Below are positions 1 to 8,357 of a stretch of 64,000 nucleotides of DNA, piece by piece. The position numbers and the translations under genes are program-made. Source of the stretch: Aquincola tertiaricarbonis (lineage in GTDB: Bacteria; Pseudomonadota; Gammaproteobacteria; Burkholderiales; Burkholderiaceae_C); NCBI RefSeq assembly GCF_000969605.1, contig NZ_JZUE01000003.1, forward strand, positions 248,001-312,000, written 5' to 3'. How positions within the stretch are numbered: the stretch's first letter is position 1; every line of letters starts with the position of its first letter. The notes below the pieces were generated by a model that was not told the DNA's origin, did not search any database, and saw only the letters and a list, made by a program, of their open reading frames with translations.

Positions 1-1216
1 CCAGCGGCTCGCCGTCGATCAGCACCTGGCCGCCGTTGGCCGGGGCCAGGCCGGCGATGAGCGACAGCAGCGTGGTCTTGCCGCTGCCGCTGGCGCCCAC
101 CAAGGCCACATGCTCGCCGGCGGCCACCTGCAGGTCGGCGTTGTGCAGCACCGGTGCCTGCGGCGCCGCCGGGTGGTGGAAGCGCACGCGACGCAGCGCC
201 ACGGCCGGCGGGCGGCGTGCAGGGAGGGTGGTCCGGCTGGCCTGCTCGACCTGCGCACCCCCCGGCAGCGGCAGGCCGCCTTCGCCCAGCCGCTGCAGCG
301 CGGCCAGCGCCGCCTGGCCGGCCGCGCGGTCATGCCACACGGCCGACAGGTCGCGCAGCGGCTCGAAGAACGCCGGCGCCAGCAGCAGCAGGAACAGGCC
401 TTGGCCCAGGCTGAGGCGGCCACGCCAGGCGCCGAACTCCAGCAGGCCCAGCAGGTGCAGGCCCACGTAGACGGCCACCGTGGCCACGCCCAGCGCCGCG
501 AACAGCTCCAGCACCGCCGACGACAGGAAGGCGATGCGCAGCACCTTCATCGTGCGGCGGCGCAGGTCGTCGGCCGACTGGCGCAGCCGGCGGGCGGTGA
601 GGTCGACCGCGCCCAGGGAGCGGATGGTGGCCAGCCCGCGCAGGCGGTCCAGCAGGAAGGCGTTCATGCCGCCCATCTCCACCAGCTGCGCCTGGCTGGC
701 GGCCTGCGCACGCCAGCCGATCAAGGCCATGAACAGCGGGATCAACGGCGCGGCCAGCAGCAGCGCCAGCGCCGCCACCCACGACAGCGGCGCCACCGCC
801 AGCAGGATGGCCGCGGGCATCACCATCACCCGCAGCCGCGTCGGCTCGAAGCGGCTGAGGTAAGGCACCAGGCTTTCCGCCTGCTCGGCCATGACGCTGG
901 CGGCCAGGCCGGAAGCCGCGCGGTCGGCATCCAGCGGCGAGCGCGCGGCCAGCGCCGCCACTGCCGCTGCACGCAGCGCCGACAGCTGCGCACGCGCGCC
1001 GCGGAAGCACCAGCGTGCGCCGAGCGTGTCCATCAGCGCACGCAGCACGCCCAGCGCCGCCAGGCCGGCGGCCGGCCACAGCACGGCCTGCATGCCGCCG
1101 CCATCGGCCAGCCGCTGCAGCGCCCAGGCGATCAGCCCGGCCTGCGGCAGCCACAGCAGGGCCGCGGCGGCCTGCAGCGCAGCGCCACGGCGCGCGAGCG
1201 GTGGGCGGGTCTCCAT
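1..1216 (-). CDS. cydD: CydD, thiol-reductant ABC exporter subunit (5' part, runs off the left edge)
   Basis: About 405 codons of an inner-membrane ABC exporter half-transporter are visible; the 3' end lies beyond base 1. A six-helix membrane domain comes first. It contains the family-typical stretch reading [20 protein letters not shown] around residues 200-220. An ATP-binding domain follows, with Walker A GASGSGKT at residues 374-381. CydDC exports cysteine and glutathione to the periplasm and is needed to assemble cytochrome bd; this is family knowledge. The gene starts six bases after the regulator at 1223-1798, so the two are probably cotranscribed. The membrane stretch is what separates CydD from CydC. 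Confidence 0.88.
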   Translation of the reverse strand, partial: METRPPLARRGAALQAAAALLWLPQAGLIAWALQRLADGGGMQAVLWPAAGLAALGVLRALMDTLGARWCFRGARAQLSALRAAAVAALAARSPLDADRAASGLAASVMAEQAESLVPYLSRFEPTRLRVMVMPAAILLAVAPLSWVAALALLLAAPLIPLFMALIGWRAQAASQAQLVEMGGMNAFLLDRLRGLATIRSLGAVDLTARRLRQSADDLRRRTMKVLRIAFLSSAVLELFAALGVATVAVYVGLHLLGLLEFGAWRGRLSLGQGLFLLLLAPAFFEPLRDLSAVWHDRAAGQAALAALQRLGEGGLPLPGGAQVEQASRTTLPARRPPAVALRRVRFHHPAAPQAPVLHNADLQVAAGEHVALVGASGSGKTTLLSLIAGLAPANGGQVLIDGEPL

Positions 1217-1222
1217 GAGCGT

Positions 1223-1798
1223 TCAGCCGGGCTTGCCGCCGCCCTTGCCGCCGGCCACCAGCGTCACCTTGCCGGTGAACTCCAGCAGGCGCTGCACCTT
1301 GGAGCCCATCTTCATCAGCTGCGACAGCGTCTGGCGGTCCATGCGCTGCACGTCGTCGAACCAGGTGGTCATCAGCTCGATCAGCTCGTGCATGCCGCGC
1401 ATGCGCTCCTGGGCGATGCGGTCGGCGTCGCTGTGGGGCGTTTCCAGCAGCGCGGCGCGCAGCATCGACAGCGTGGGCTCGATCTCGCGGCGGCGGCGTT
1501 CTTCCGCCAGGGTGCGGAAGATCTCCCATGCATCGGTGGGCGCCTCGAAGTATTCGCGGCGGTCGCCGGGCAGGTGGCGCAACGTGACCAGCCGCCAAGA
1601 CTGCAGCTCCTTCAGGCCCATGCTCACGTTGGAGCGGCTGAAGGACAGCTGCTCCGCGATGTCGTCGGCATTCAGCGGCTGCTCCGACACGAAGATCAGC
1701 GCATAGATCTGGCCGACGGTGCGGTTGATGCCCCAGCGGCTGCCCATCTCGCCGAAATGGGACACGAAGCTCTTGACCAGGGGGGAAAGGGTTTGCAT
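1223..1798 (-). CDS. GbsR/MarR-family winged-helix transcriptional regulator
   Basis: This 191-residue protein has a winged-helix DNA-binding domain in its first half (NADDIAEQLSFSRSNVSMGL is the recognition-helix region near residues 40-60) and a helical C-terminal half, as in GbsR/MarR repressors. The start at 1798 is preferred over one four codons upstream. GGAGG sits five bases before it, while the upstream ATG has no ribosome-binding site. It directly precedes cydD, and a near-perfect 32-bp dyad lies just upstream, so autoregulation and control of cydD are likely. The effector is unknown. Confidence 0.8.
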   Translation of the reverse strand: MQTLSPLVKSFVSHFGEMGSRWGINRTVGQIYALIFVSEQPLNADDIAEQLSFSRSNVSMGLKELQSWRLVTLRHLPGDRREYFEAPTDAWEIFRTLAEERRRREIEPTLSMLRAALLETPHSDADRIAQERMRGMHELIELMTTWFDDVQRMDRQTLSQLMKMGSKVQRLLEFTGKVTLVAGGKGGGKPG

Positions 1799-1825
1799 GG
1801 GCGCCTCCATAGGTCGGAACTCTAG

Positions 1826-1857
1826 CCTGAACTTTCAGAAATTACTGAAAAATCAGG
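1826..1857. promoter_or_regulatory. Interrupted palindrome, probable operator of the GbsR/MarR-type regulator
   Basis: The arms are CCTGA-N2-TTTCAG and CTGAAA-N2-TCAGG, separated by the 6-bp spacer AAATTA. All 11 specified arm bases pair. The dyad begins 28 bp upstream of the regulator start and lies on the side facing coaBC. The symmetry is seen directly; the assignment to this regulator is inferred from position. Confidence 0.6.
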
Positions 1858-1941
1858 ATGTCCTGTAACTTGGTGTGGGCATCATATTTGCGGGTTTGGC
1901 GTCGCAATAGCAGTCCGTTGGCCTGCGGCTACAGTGCGGCC

Positions 1942-3168
1942 ATGCCTGAACGCCAAGACCTCGCCGGCCGCCACATCCTGCTGGGGCTGTCCGGCGGCAT
2001 CGCCTGCTACAAGTCGGCCGAGCTGGTGCGCGAGCTGTCGCGCGCCGGCGCCACCGTGCAGGTGGTGATGACCGAAGCCGCCGAGCACTTCATCACCGCG
2101 GTGACGATGCAGGCGCTGTCCAACCGCCCGGTCGCCACCAGCCAGTGGGACGCGCGCGAGCCCAACAACATGGCGCACATCAACCTCACGCGCGAGGCGG
2201 ATGCGGTGCTCATCGCGCCGGCCAGCGCCGACTTCATCGCCAAGCTGGTGCAGGGGCGCGCCGACGACCTGCTGAGCCTGGCCTGCCTGGCGCGCCCGAT
2301 CGAGCGCTGCCCGTTGCTGGTGGCCCCCGCCATGAACCGCGAGATGTGGGCCCACCCCGCCACCCAGCGCAACGTGCGGCAGCTGGTGGCCGACGGCGCC
2401 ACGCTGCTGGGCCCCGGCGCGGGCGACCAGGCCTGCGGCGAGATCGGCGACGGCCGCATGCTGGAGGCGGTGGAGCTGTGCGAGGCGCTGGTGGCCTTCT
2501 TCCAGCCCAAGCTGCTGGCCGGCCGCCGGGTGCTCATCACCGCCGGCCCCACCTTCGAGCCGATCGACCCGGTGCGCGGCATCACCAACCATTCCAGCGG
2601 CAAGATGGGCTTCGCCATCGCCCGCGCCGCGCAGGAAGCGGGTGCGGAGGTCACGCTGGTGGCCGGCCCGGTGCACCTGCCCACGCCGCGCGGCGTGGCC
2701 CGACTGGATGTGCAGACCGCGCGCCAGATGCACGATGCGGTGCTGCCCGCGGCCGCACAGCACGACGTCTTCATCGCCACCGCCGCGGTGGCCGACTGGC
2801 GGCCCGACACCACCGCCGACCAGAAGATCAAGAAGCAGGGCGACCGCCGCGTGCCCACGCTGGCGCTCACCGAGAACCCCGACATCCTGGCCGCCGTGGC
2901 GGCGCTGCCGAAGCCGCCCTACTGCGTCGGTTTCGCGGCCGAAAGCGAGCAGCTGCTGCAGCACGCCAGCGAGAAACGGGTGCGCAAGAACATCCCGCTG
3001 ATCGTCGGCAACCTCGGGCCGGCCACCTTCGGCCGCGACGACAATGCGCTGCTGCTGGTGGACGCCCAGGGCCACCACGAGATTCCCAACGCCGACAAGC
3101 TCACGCTGGCCCGCGCCCTGGTGCGCAACATCGCCGGCCGGCTCGGCACCCCGACCCCGCGACCATGA
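1942..3168 (+). CDS. coaBC: CoaBC, bifunctional 4'-phosphopantothenoylcysteine decarboxylase / phosphopantothenate-cysteine ligase
   Basis: This 408-residue cytosolic enzyme carries out two consecutive steps of coenzyme A synthesis. The N-terminal flavin-dependent CoaC half shows SGGIACYKS near residue 15 and PAMNREMW near residue 130. The C-terminal CoaB half shows [18 protein letters not shown] and then the KIKK and NLG regions. The ATG at 1942 fits the usual N-terminus; an upstream in-frame ATG would add 28 untypical residues. No Shine-Dalgarno is visible, and a TACAGT hexamer ends six bases before the ATG, so a leaderless message is possible. The stop overlaps dut by ATGA. Confidence 0.95.
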   Translation: MPERQDLAGRHILLGLSGGIACYKSAELVRELSRAGATVQVVMTEAAEHFITAVTMQALSNRPVATSQWDAREPNNMAHINLTREADAVLIAPASADFIAKLVQGRADDLLSLACLARPIERCPLLVAPAMNREMWAHPATQRNVRQLVADGATLLGPGAGDQACGEIGDGRMLEAVELCEALVAFFQPKLLAGRRVLITAGPTFEPIDPVRGITNHSSGKMGFAIARAAQEAGAEVTLVAGPVHLPTPRGVARLDVQTARQMHDAVLPAAAQHDVFIATAAVADWRPDTTADQKIKKQGDRRVPTLALTENPDILAAVAALPKPPYCVGFAAESEQLLQHASEKRVRKNIPLIVGNLGPATFGRDDNALLLVDAQGHHEIPNADKLTLARALVRNIAGRLGTPTPRP

Positions 3169-3614
3169 CCGTCATCGATGTGAAAGTGCTCGACGCCCGC
3201 ATGGCCGAGCAGATGCCCGCCTACGCCACGCCGGGCAGCGCCGGCCTCGACCTGCGTGCCTGCCTGGACGAACCGCTGGCACTGCAGCCCGGCCAGTCGG
3301 CCCTGATTCCCACCGGCCTGTCGATCCACATCGGCGACCCCGGTCTGGCGGCAATGCTGCTGCCGCGCTCGGGCCTGGGCCACAAGCACGGCATCGTGCT
3401 GGGCAACCTGGTGGGGCTGATCGACAGCGACTACCAGGGCCCGCTGATGGTGAGCTGCTGGAACCGTGGCACGCAGGCCTACACCGTGCAGCCGCTGGAG
3501 CGCATCGCGCAGATGGTGATCGTGCCGGTGGTGCAGGCGGCGTTCCGGCGGGTGGAATCGTTCGACGCCAGCGAACGCGGCAGCGGCGGCTTCGGCTCTA
3601 CCGGCAGCGCCTGA
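3165..3614 (+). CDS. dut: dUTP diphosphatase
   Basis: This 149-residue trimeric dUTPase hydrolyses dUTP to dUMP and pyrophosphate, keeping uracil out of DNA and supplying dTMP synthesis. The conserved motifs appear in order: [36 protein letters not shown], and the C-terminal glycine-rich arm [10 protein letters not shown] that closes over the nucleotide. The length matches the bacterial family. The start overlaps the coaBC stop by ATGA, so translation is probably coupled; the coaBC-dut pairing is common in proteobacteria. Confidence 0.95.
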   Translation: MTVIDVKVLDARMAEQMPAYATPGSAGLDLRACLDEPLALQPGQSALIPTGLSIHIGDPGLAAMLLPRSGLGHKHGIVLGNLVGLIDSDYQGPLMVSCWNRGTQAYTVQPLERIAQMVIVPVVQAAFRRVESFDASERGSGGFGSTGSA

Positions 3615-3629
3615 GGCGGCGCGGCGCCG

Positions 3630-4154
3630 TCAGTGCACGCCGGGCGCCGGCGGCACGGTGTTCAGCACGCTGAAGGCGGCCGAATCATTGACGCTGCCGG
3701 CCTCGATCTCTTCCTCGGTGGCTTCGCGCACGCCGCGCACCGTCAGGTGCAGCCGCAGCGCGATGCCGGCCAGCGGATGGTTGGCGTCCAGCACCACCTG
3801 CGACGGATAGACCTCGGTCACGGTGTAGATCGCGTCTTCCGGCATCTCGGGCGTGGTGGCGCCTTCGGGCAGGCCTTCGAACTGCATGCCCGGCTCCACC
3901 TGCTCGGGGAACAGCGCGCGGTCCTCGAAGCACACCAGGTCGGCGTCGTAGTCGCCGAACGCATGTTCCGGTTCCAGGTGCAGGTGCACCTCGTAGCCTT
4001 CGGTCTGGCCGGCGAGGGCTTCTTCCACCTTGGGCAGCAGGTCGTCGCCACCGAAGAAGAACTCCACCGGCTCGGTCAGTTCGTCGATGGCCTGGCCTTG
4101 GGTGTCGGCGAGTCTCCAGGTCAGGGAGACGACGCAAGGGGCATTGATCAGCAT
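3630..4154 (-). CDS. FKBP-type peptidyl-prolyl cis-trans isomerase, SlyD/SlpA-like
   Basis: The 174-residue protein begins with an FKBP half-barrel (VEFFFGGDDLLPKVEEALAG near residues 30-50), continues into an inserted IF chaperone flap, and returns to the FKBP strand NHPLAGIALRLHLTVRGVRE. This is the SlyD/SlpA layout. The histidine-rich metal-binding tail of E. coli SlyD is absent, so a nickel role is not supported. The expected activity is prolyl isomerisation and folding help in the cytosol. It is convergent with dut (15 bp gap) and divergent from roxA. Confidence 0.85.
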   Translation of the reverse strand: MLINAPCVVSLTWRLADTQGQAIDELTEPVEFFFGGDDLLPKVEEALAGQTEGYEVHLHLEPEHAFGDYDADLVCFEDRALFPEQVEPGMQFEGLPEGATTPEMPEDAIYTVTEVYPSQVVLDANHPLAGIALRLHLTVRGVREATEEEIEAGSVNDSAAFSVLNTVPPAPGVH

Positions 4155-4212
4155 CGCAGGATGATGTCACAAGCCGGCTGAGGCGCTGCCGGGCCACGGC
4201 GACAATCCGCCG

Positions 4213-5379
4213 ATGCAAATCGACCAATGCCTGCCGCTGCTCGGCGGGCTGTCTCCCGCGCAGTTCATGCGCCGCCACTGGCAGAAGAAGCCGCTGCTGA
4301 TCCGCCAGGCGTTCCCCGGCATCGTGCCGCCTGTCACCCGCGCGCAGGCCTTCGAACTGGCGGCGCAGGAGGGTGTGGAATCACGCCTGATCGTCCATGC
4401 CGCCGCGCCGGCCACGGCCCGCAAGCCTGCCTGGAAGCTGCGCCAGGGGCCCATTGCCCGCACCGCCTTGCCGCCGCTGCGCCAGCCCGGCTGGACGCTG
4501 CTGGTGCAGGGCCTGGACCTGCATGTGCCGGCGGCGCGTGCACTGCTGCAGCAGTTCCGCTTCGTGCCGCAGGCGCGGCTGGACGACCTGATGATCTCCT
4601 ACGCCACCGAAGGCGGCGGCGTGGGCCCGCACCTCGATTCGTACGACGTGTTCCTGCTGCAGGTGCAGGGCCGCCGGCGCTGGCGCATCGGCCCGGTGGC
4701 CGACCGCACGCTGGTGGACGGCGTGCCGCTGAAGATCCTGGCCAACTTCCAGCCGCAGCAGGAATGGCTGCTGGAGCCGGGCGACATGCTGTACCTGCCG
4801 CCGATGTGGGGCCATGACGGCGTGGCCGAAGGCGGCGAGTGCATGACCTGCTCCATCGGCTTTCGCGCGCCCAGCCGTGGCGAACTGGCGCGCGACCTGC
4901 TGCAGCGCCTGGCCGACATCGCCGCCGATGCGATGGACGACGACACGCCCGGCGCCGCCGGTCCGCTGTACCGCGACCCCTCGCAGCCGGCCACCGCAGA
5001 GCCCGGCCGCGTGCCCGCGGCGCTTGGCACCTTTGCGGTGGAGGCGGTGCAGCGCCTGCTGGCCGACGACGAGGCCGTGGCCTGCGCGGTGGGCGAGGTG
5101 CTCAGCGAGCCCAAGGCATCGGTGTGGTTCGAGCCAGGCGCGGCGCTTGCTGGCGCTGGTGCCGTGCAGCTCGATGCCCGCACCAGGATGATGTACGACG
5201 ACCGCCATGTGTTCATCAACGGCGAATCCTTCCGCGCCGGTGGCCGCGATGCGAAGCTGATGCGCCGCCTGGCCGACGAAGGCGCGCTGGACGCCGCCGA
5301 TGTCGGCCGCTTGAGCGCGGATGCCCTCGGCTTGCTGTCGGAATGGGCACGTGCCGGTTGGGTGCGCGGCCGGGCCTAG
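4213..5379 (+). CDS. roxA: RoxA/YcfD-type cupin 2-oxoglutarate oxygenase (ribosomal protein L16 arginine hydroxylase)
   Basis: This is a 388-residue JmjC-like cupin. The Fe(II) site is visible as H140-x-D142 in GPHLDSYDVFLLQ, with the distal histidine H201 in MWGHDGVAEG. The opening LSPAQFMRRHWQKKPLLIRQAFPG is typical of the family, which hydroxylates an arginine of ribosomal protein L16 in E. coli; that substrate is transferred from the family. A C-terminal winged-helix-like segment follows. There is no Shine-Dalgarno, and a GACAAT hexamer ends six bases before the ATG, so the message may be leaderless. The next gene starts 3 bp after the stop. Confidence 0.85.
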   Translation: MQIDQCLPLLGGLSPAQFMRRHWQKKPLLIRQAFPGIVPPVTRAQAFELAAQEGVESRLIVHAAAPATARKPAWKLRQGPIARTALPPLRQPGWTLLVQGLDLHVPAARALLQQFRFVPQARLDDLMISYATEGGGVGPHLDSYDVFLLQVQGRRRWRIGPVADRTLVDGVPLKILANFQPQQEWLLEPGDMLYLPPMWGHDGVAEGGECMTCSIGFRAPSRGELARDLLQRLADIAADAMDDDTPGAAGPLYRDPSQPATAEPGRVPAALGTFAVEAVQRLLADDEAVACAVGEVLSEPKASVWFEPGAALAGAGAVQLDARTRMMYDDRHVFINGESFRAGGRDAKLMRRLADEGALDAADVGRLSADALGLLSEWARAGWVRGRA

Positions 5380-5382
5380 TCC

Positions 5383-5889
5383 ATGGACACCGCCTCTGCT
5401 GCGCCCACCGACGCGCCGCGCCGCTTCAGCGGGCCGGTGGCGCTGCGCGACGCACTGCTGGGCGCGCTGCTGCAGGCGACCGAGGCCGGCGTGCCGCGCA
5501 TCGAGTGCATCGATGCCGACTTCGCTGCCTGGCCACTGGACGATGCGCGGCTGCTGAGGTCGCTCACTGCCTGGGCGCGCGGCCCGCAGCGGCGCTTGTT
5601 CATGCTGGCGCGCGAGTTTGACGACGTTGCCCGACGTCATCCCCGTTTCGCCGTCTGGAGGCGACAGTTCGCGCATGCGGTGGAGTGCCGGGCCGCCTCG
5701 GAGTTGGACCGGTCCGAATTTCCGACGCTGCTGCTGGCGGGCGATGTCGGCCTGCAGGCGGGTGCAGGCCCACGCTTTGCCGGACGATGGCTGGACGAGG
5801 ACGCTGATCGCCGCACATGGCGGGGTGTCGTTGAGGCGATTACGCAACGATCGGAAGCTGCGTTTCCTGCGCACCCGCTGGGTCTTTAG
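5383..5889 (+). CDS. Hypothetical protein downstream of roxA (possible DUF7931-type)
   Basis: The 168-residue protein starts 3 bp after roxA and is surely cotranscribed with it. It has no signal peptide or membrane segment. Two stretches look like nucleotide- or lipid-acting folds without catalytic residues: RPQRRLFMLAREFDDVARRHPRFAVWRRQF near residues 65-95, and FPTLLLAGDVGLQAG near residue 112. I recall similar proteins after the L16 hydroxylase in Burkholderiales and Pseudomonas under the name DUF7931, but this is memory, not a search. Function unknown. Confidence 0.65.
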   Translation: MDTASAAPTDAPRRFSGPVALRDALLGALLQATEAGVPRIECIDADFAAWPLDDARLLRSLTAWARGPQRRLFMLAREFDDVARRHPRFAVWRRQFAHAVECRAASELDRSEFPTLLLAGDVGLQAGAGPRFAGRWLDEDADRRTWRGVVEAITQRSEAAFPAHPLGL

Positions 5890-5908
5890 GGAACTCCCTT
5901 ACTAACCG

Positions 5909-5914
5909 TATACT
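5909..5914 (+). promoter_or_regulatory. Probable -10 box TATACT for the small lipoprotein gene
   Basis: TATACT lies 108 bp upstream of the lipoprotein start, in a less GC-rich pocket. A weak TTTAGG sits 18 bp upstream as a possible -35. The gap 5890-6022 otherwise contains nothing recognisable. Confidence 0.4.
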
Positions 5915-6022
5915 CGCGGGCTAGACAAAGGGACAGCTCGAGCGTTCCTTGTCTTGTGCGGCGGGCAGTTCATGTCCGCCCCATGACCAGTAATTGTTCG
6001 ATATACCGATTCGAGGACACAA

Positions 6023-6232
6023 ATGAACAAATCGCTCCTGTTGGCTGCCCTGTTTGCTGGCGTTGCCCTGACCGCTTGCGGCAAGAAGGAAGAGGCGCCC
6101 GCGCCGGCTCCCGCTCCCGTGGAAGCCCCGGCTCCCGCCCCCGCGCCGGCTCCCGCCGCTGACCCGGCTGCTTCGGCTGCTGCCGATGCCGCTTCGGCCG
6201 CCATGGGCGCTGCTTCGGCCGCCAGCAACTGA
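6023..6232 (+). CDS. Small Ala/Pro-rich lipoprotein
   Basis: This 69-residue protein has a short signal peptide and a lipobox LTAC with the lipidated cysteine at residue 19, followed by GKKEE. The rest is low-complexity Pro-Ala and Ala-Ser, so it is probably an unstructured, membrane-anchored tether in the periplasm. It has its own leader and a strong terminator at 6253-6278, so it is likely a single-gene transcript. Similar tiny lipoproteins with repeated AP segments are common in Burkholderiales; no function is established. Confidence 0.8.
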   Translation: MNKSLLLAALFAGVALTACGKKEEAPAPAPAPVEAPAPAPAPAPAADPAASAAADAASAAMGAASAASN

Positions 6233-6252
6233 TCGTTCTCGATCCGTTGCGC

Positions 6253-6278
6253 AAAAAGCCGCCCTCGGGCGGCTTTTT
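6253..6278. terminator. Bidirectional intrinsic terminator
   Basis: AAAAAGCCGCCC and GGGCGGCTTTTT form a perfect 12-bp stem with a 2-nt loop, with A and T runs on both sides. It sits between the convergent lipoprotein and DUF192 genes and can serve both. Confidence 0.9.
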
Positions 6279-6295
6279 CTTTGCCCGCAGTTTCT

Positions 6296-6751
6296 TCAGC
6301 GCGCGCCGGTATTGAATGGCGCGCCGGAGATCTTCGATCCTGCCTTGATGCCGCGCTTGGCAAACCAGCCCTGGTTCATTTCCAGCGCATAACGCACCGG
6401 CTGGGTGGAGCAATGGCTGTCCAGTTGCTGGGGCTGCATGTCCTCGATATTCACCACGGTGCCGTCGTCGGCCAGGAATGCGATGGACAGAGGCAGCAGC
6501 GTGTTCTTCATCCAGAAGCAGCGCGGCGCCTTCTGCTCGAAGATGAACAGCATGCCGTCGTTGGTCGGCATCTCCTTGCGGTGCATCAGGCCGATCTGGC
6601 GCTGTTCCTCGGTCATGGCCACCTCGGCCTTGATGTTGTGCATGCCCGCGTTCAGCGGGATGGTGCGCAGGCGCTGCGCGCTGTCCTGCGCGCCGGCCCA
6701 GCCGCTGGCGGCCAGCAGCAGCAGCGCCGCTGCCCTTCGTGTCAGGTTCAT
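6296..6751 (-). CDS. DUF192 family secreted protein
   Basis: The 151-residue protein has a signal peptide (MNLTRRAAALLLLAASGWAGAQ) and a DUF192 beta-barrel. Family landmarks are EVAMTEEQRQIGLMHRKEMP, GMLFIFEQKAPRCFWMKNTLLPLSIAFL and the C-terminal ALEMNQGWFAKRGIKAGSKI. The family is widespread and of unknown biochemical role; the export signal puts this one in the periplasm. An ATG eight codons upstream exists but would spoil the signal peptide. Confidence 0.85.
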   Translation of the reverse strand: MNLTRRAAALLLLAASGWAGAQDSAQRLRTIPLNAGMHNIKAEVAMTEEQRQIGLMHRKEMPTNDGMLFIFEQKAPRCFWMKNTLLPLSIAFLADDGTVVNIEDMQPQQLDSHCSTQPVRYALEMNQGWFAKRGIKAGSKISGAPFNTGAR

Positions 6752-6893
6752 CGGTGAAAGTCCATGGCGGTGCAATCGGATGCGCCGATGGTAGCGATGG
6801 CGCTGCCCGCCCCGCGAACCCTGGTTGACAGCCCTGCTGAACTAGAATCGTTCGCGATCCTCTCCCCTGTTTTCAACCCCGGAGCCCCTTTCC

Positions 6894-8147
6894 ATGTACC
6901 AGCACATCCAAGTGCCCACGGGTGGCCAGAAGATTTCCGTGAACGCGGACTTCTCGCTCAACGTGCCCGACGAACCGATCATTCCCTACATCGAGGGCGA
7001 CGGTACGGGCCTCGACATCACGCCCGTGATGCTCAAGGTGGTGGACGCTGCGGTGGCCAAGGCCTACGGCGGCAAGAAGAAGATCCACTGGATGGAGGTG
7101 TACGCCGGCGAGAAGTCGACCAAGGTGTACGGCCCCGACGTGTGGCTGCCCGAGGAAACGCTGCATGCCGTGCGCGACTACGTCGTCTCGATCAAGGGCC
7201 CGCTGACCACGCCCGTGGGCGGCGGCATCCGCAGCCTGAACGTGGCGCTGCGCCAGGAGCTCGACCTGTACGTGTGCCTGCGGCCGATCCAGTACTTCAA
7301 GGGCGTGCCCAGCCCGGTGAAGGAACCGGAGAAGACCAACATGGTCATCTTCCGCGAGAACTCGGAAGACATCTACGCCGGCATCGAGTTCGAAGCCGAG
7401 AGCGACAAGGCGAAGAAGCTGATCAAGTTCCTGCAGGAGGAGTTCGGCGTCAAGAAGATCCGCTTCCCGAACACCTCGGGCATCGGCATCAAGCCCGTCT
7501 CCCGCGAAGGCACCGAGCGTCTGGTGCGCAAGGCCATCCAGTACGCGATCGACAACGACAAGCCCAGCGTGACCATCGTGCACAAGGGCAACATCATGAA
7601 GTTCACCGAAGGTGGCTTCCGTGACTGGGCCTATGCGCTGGCGCAGAAGGAATTCGGCGCCGAGCTGATCGACGGCGGCCCGTGGTGCAAGTTCAAGAAT
7701 CCGAAGACGGGCAAGGACATCGTCGTCAAGGATTCGATCGCCGACGCCTTCCTGCAGCAGATCCTGCTGCGCCCGGCCGAGTACTCGGTGATCGCCACGC
7801 TGAACCTGAACGGCGACTACGTGTCCGACGCGCTGGCCGCGCAAGTCGGCGGCATCGGCATCGCCCCGGGTGCGAACCTGAGCGACTCGGTGGCCATGTT
7901 CGAAGCCACCCACGGCACCGCCCCCAAGTACGCCGGCAAGGACTACGTCAACCCCGGCTCCGAGATCCTCTCGGCCGAGATGATGCTGCGCCACATGGGC
8001 TGGACCGAAGCGGCCGACCTCATCATCAGCTCGATGGAGAAGTCCATCGCGTCGAAGAAGGTCACCTACGACTTCGCCCGCCTGATGGAAGGCGCGACGC
8101 AGGTGTCGTGCTCGGGCTTTGGCCAGGTGATGATCGACCACATGTGA
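6894..8147 (+). CDS. icd: NADP-dependent isocitrate dehydrogenase
   Basis: This 417-residue TCA-cycle enzyme oxidises isocitrate to 2-oxoglutarate with NADP. It shows [17 protein letters not shown] at the N-terminus, the phosphorylatable-serine region [33 protein letters not shown], and the cofactor loop [21 protein letters not shown] typical of NADP enzymes. The length equals E. coli Icd. It is monocistronic, with a TAGAATC motif 45 bp before the start and a terminator after it. Confidence 0.97.
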   Translation: MYQHIQVPTGGQKISVNADFSLNVPDEPIIPYIEGDGTGLDITPVMLKVVDAAVAKAYGGKKKIHWMEVYAGEKSTKVYGPDVWLPEETLHAVRDYVVSIKGPLTTPVGGGIRSLNVALRQELDLYVCLRPIQYFKGVPSPVKEPEKTNMVIFRENSEDIYAGIEFEAESDKAKKLIKFLQEEFGVKKIRFPNTSGIGIKPVSREGTERLVRKAIQYAIDNDKPSVTIVHKGNIMKFTEGGFRDWAYALAQKEFGAELIDGGPWCKFKNPKTGKDIVVKDSIADAFLQQILLRPAEYSVIATLNLNGDYVSDALAAQVGGIGIAPGANLSDSVAMFEATHGTAPKYAGKDYVNPGSEILSAEMMLRHMGWTEAADLIISSMEKSIASKKVTYDFARLMEGATQVSCSGFGQVMIDHM

Positions 8148-8185
8148 CGCGTCCTGCGGCCGCCAGCGGCCGCAGCAGCTCTGAC

Positions 8186-8220
8186 AAGCCCCCGGTGCCC
8201 TGAAAAGGGCCCGGGGGTTT
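8186..8220 (+). terminator. Terminator after icd
   Basis: GCCCCCGG-N-GCCC pairs with GGGC-N-CGGGGG across a TGAAAA loop, followed by TTT. It lies 38 bp after the icd stop. Confidence 0.7.
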
Positions 8221-8357
8221 CTCCATTTCAGGCTGTCAAATTCATCACATTGCCGTGGGCCTGGGACTACGATGTCGTGCGCGTATCGGCGCCGCAGTCT
8301 CCCGGGCGCCACGGCCGGCGCGTGGCAGTGCAGACCAGGCCTTCACCGGGCATTCCC

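Noticed and set aside
110-1825. 571-codon plus-strand frame at the left edge
   Set aside because: It lies antisense to cydD and its regulator, which have clear domains; the plus-strand product is low-complexity Gln/Arg/His.
6100-6232. Ala/Pro and Ala/Ser tandem repeats in the small lipoprotein as a DNA repeat element
   Set aside because: They are codon-level low complexity inside a gene and do not recur elsewhere in the window.
6825-6848. TTGACA plus TAGAAT as a sigma-70 promoter for icd
   Set aside because: The two hexamers are only 12 bp apart, too short for a functional pair; only the TAGAAT element was kept as part of the recurring motif.
8250-8357. N-terminal extension of the EIIC-EAL protein from the GTG at 8250
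   Set aside because: The extra 36 residues are not typical of the domain and contain no signal or membrane segment; kept only as an alternative start.
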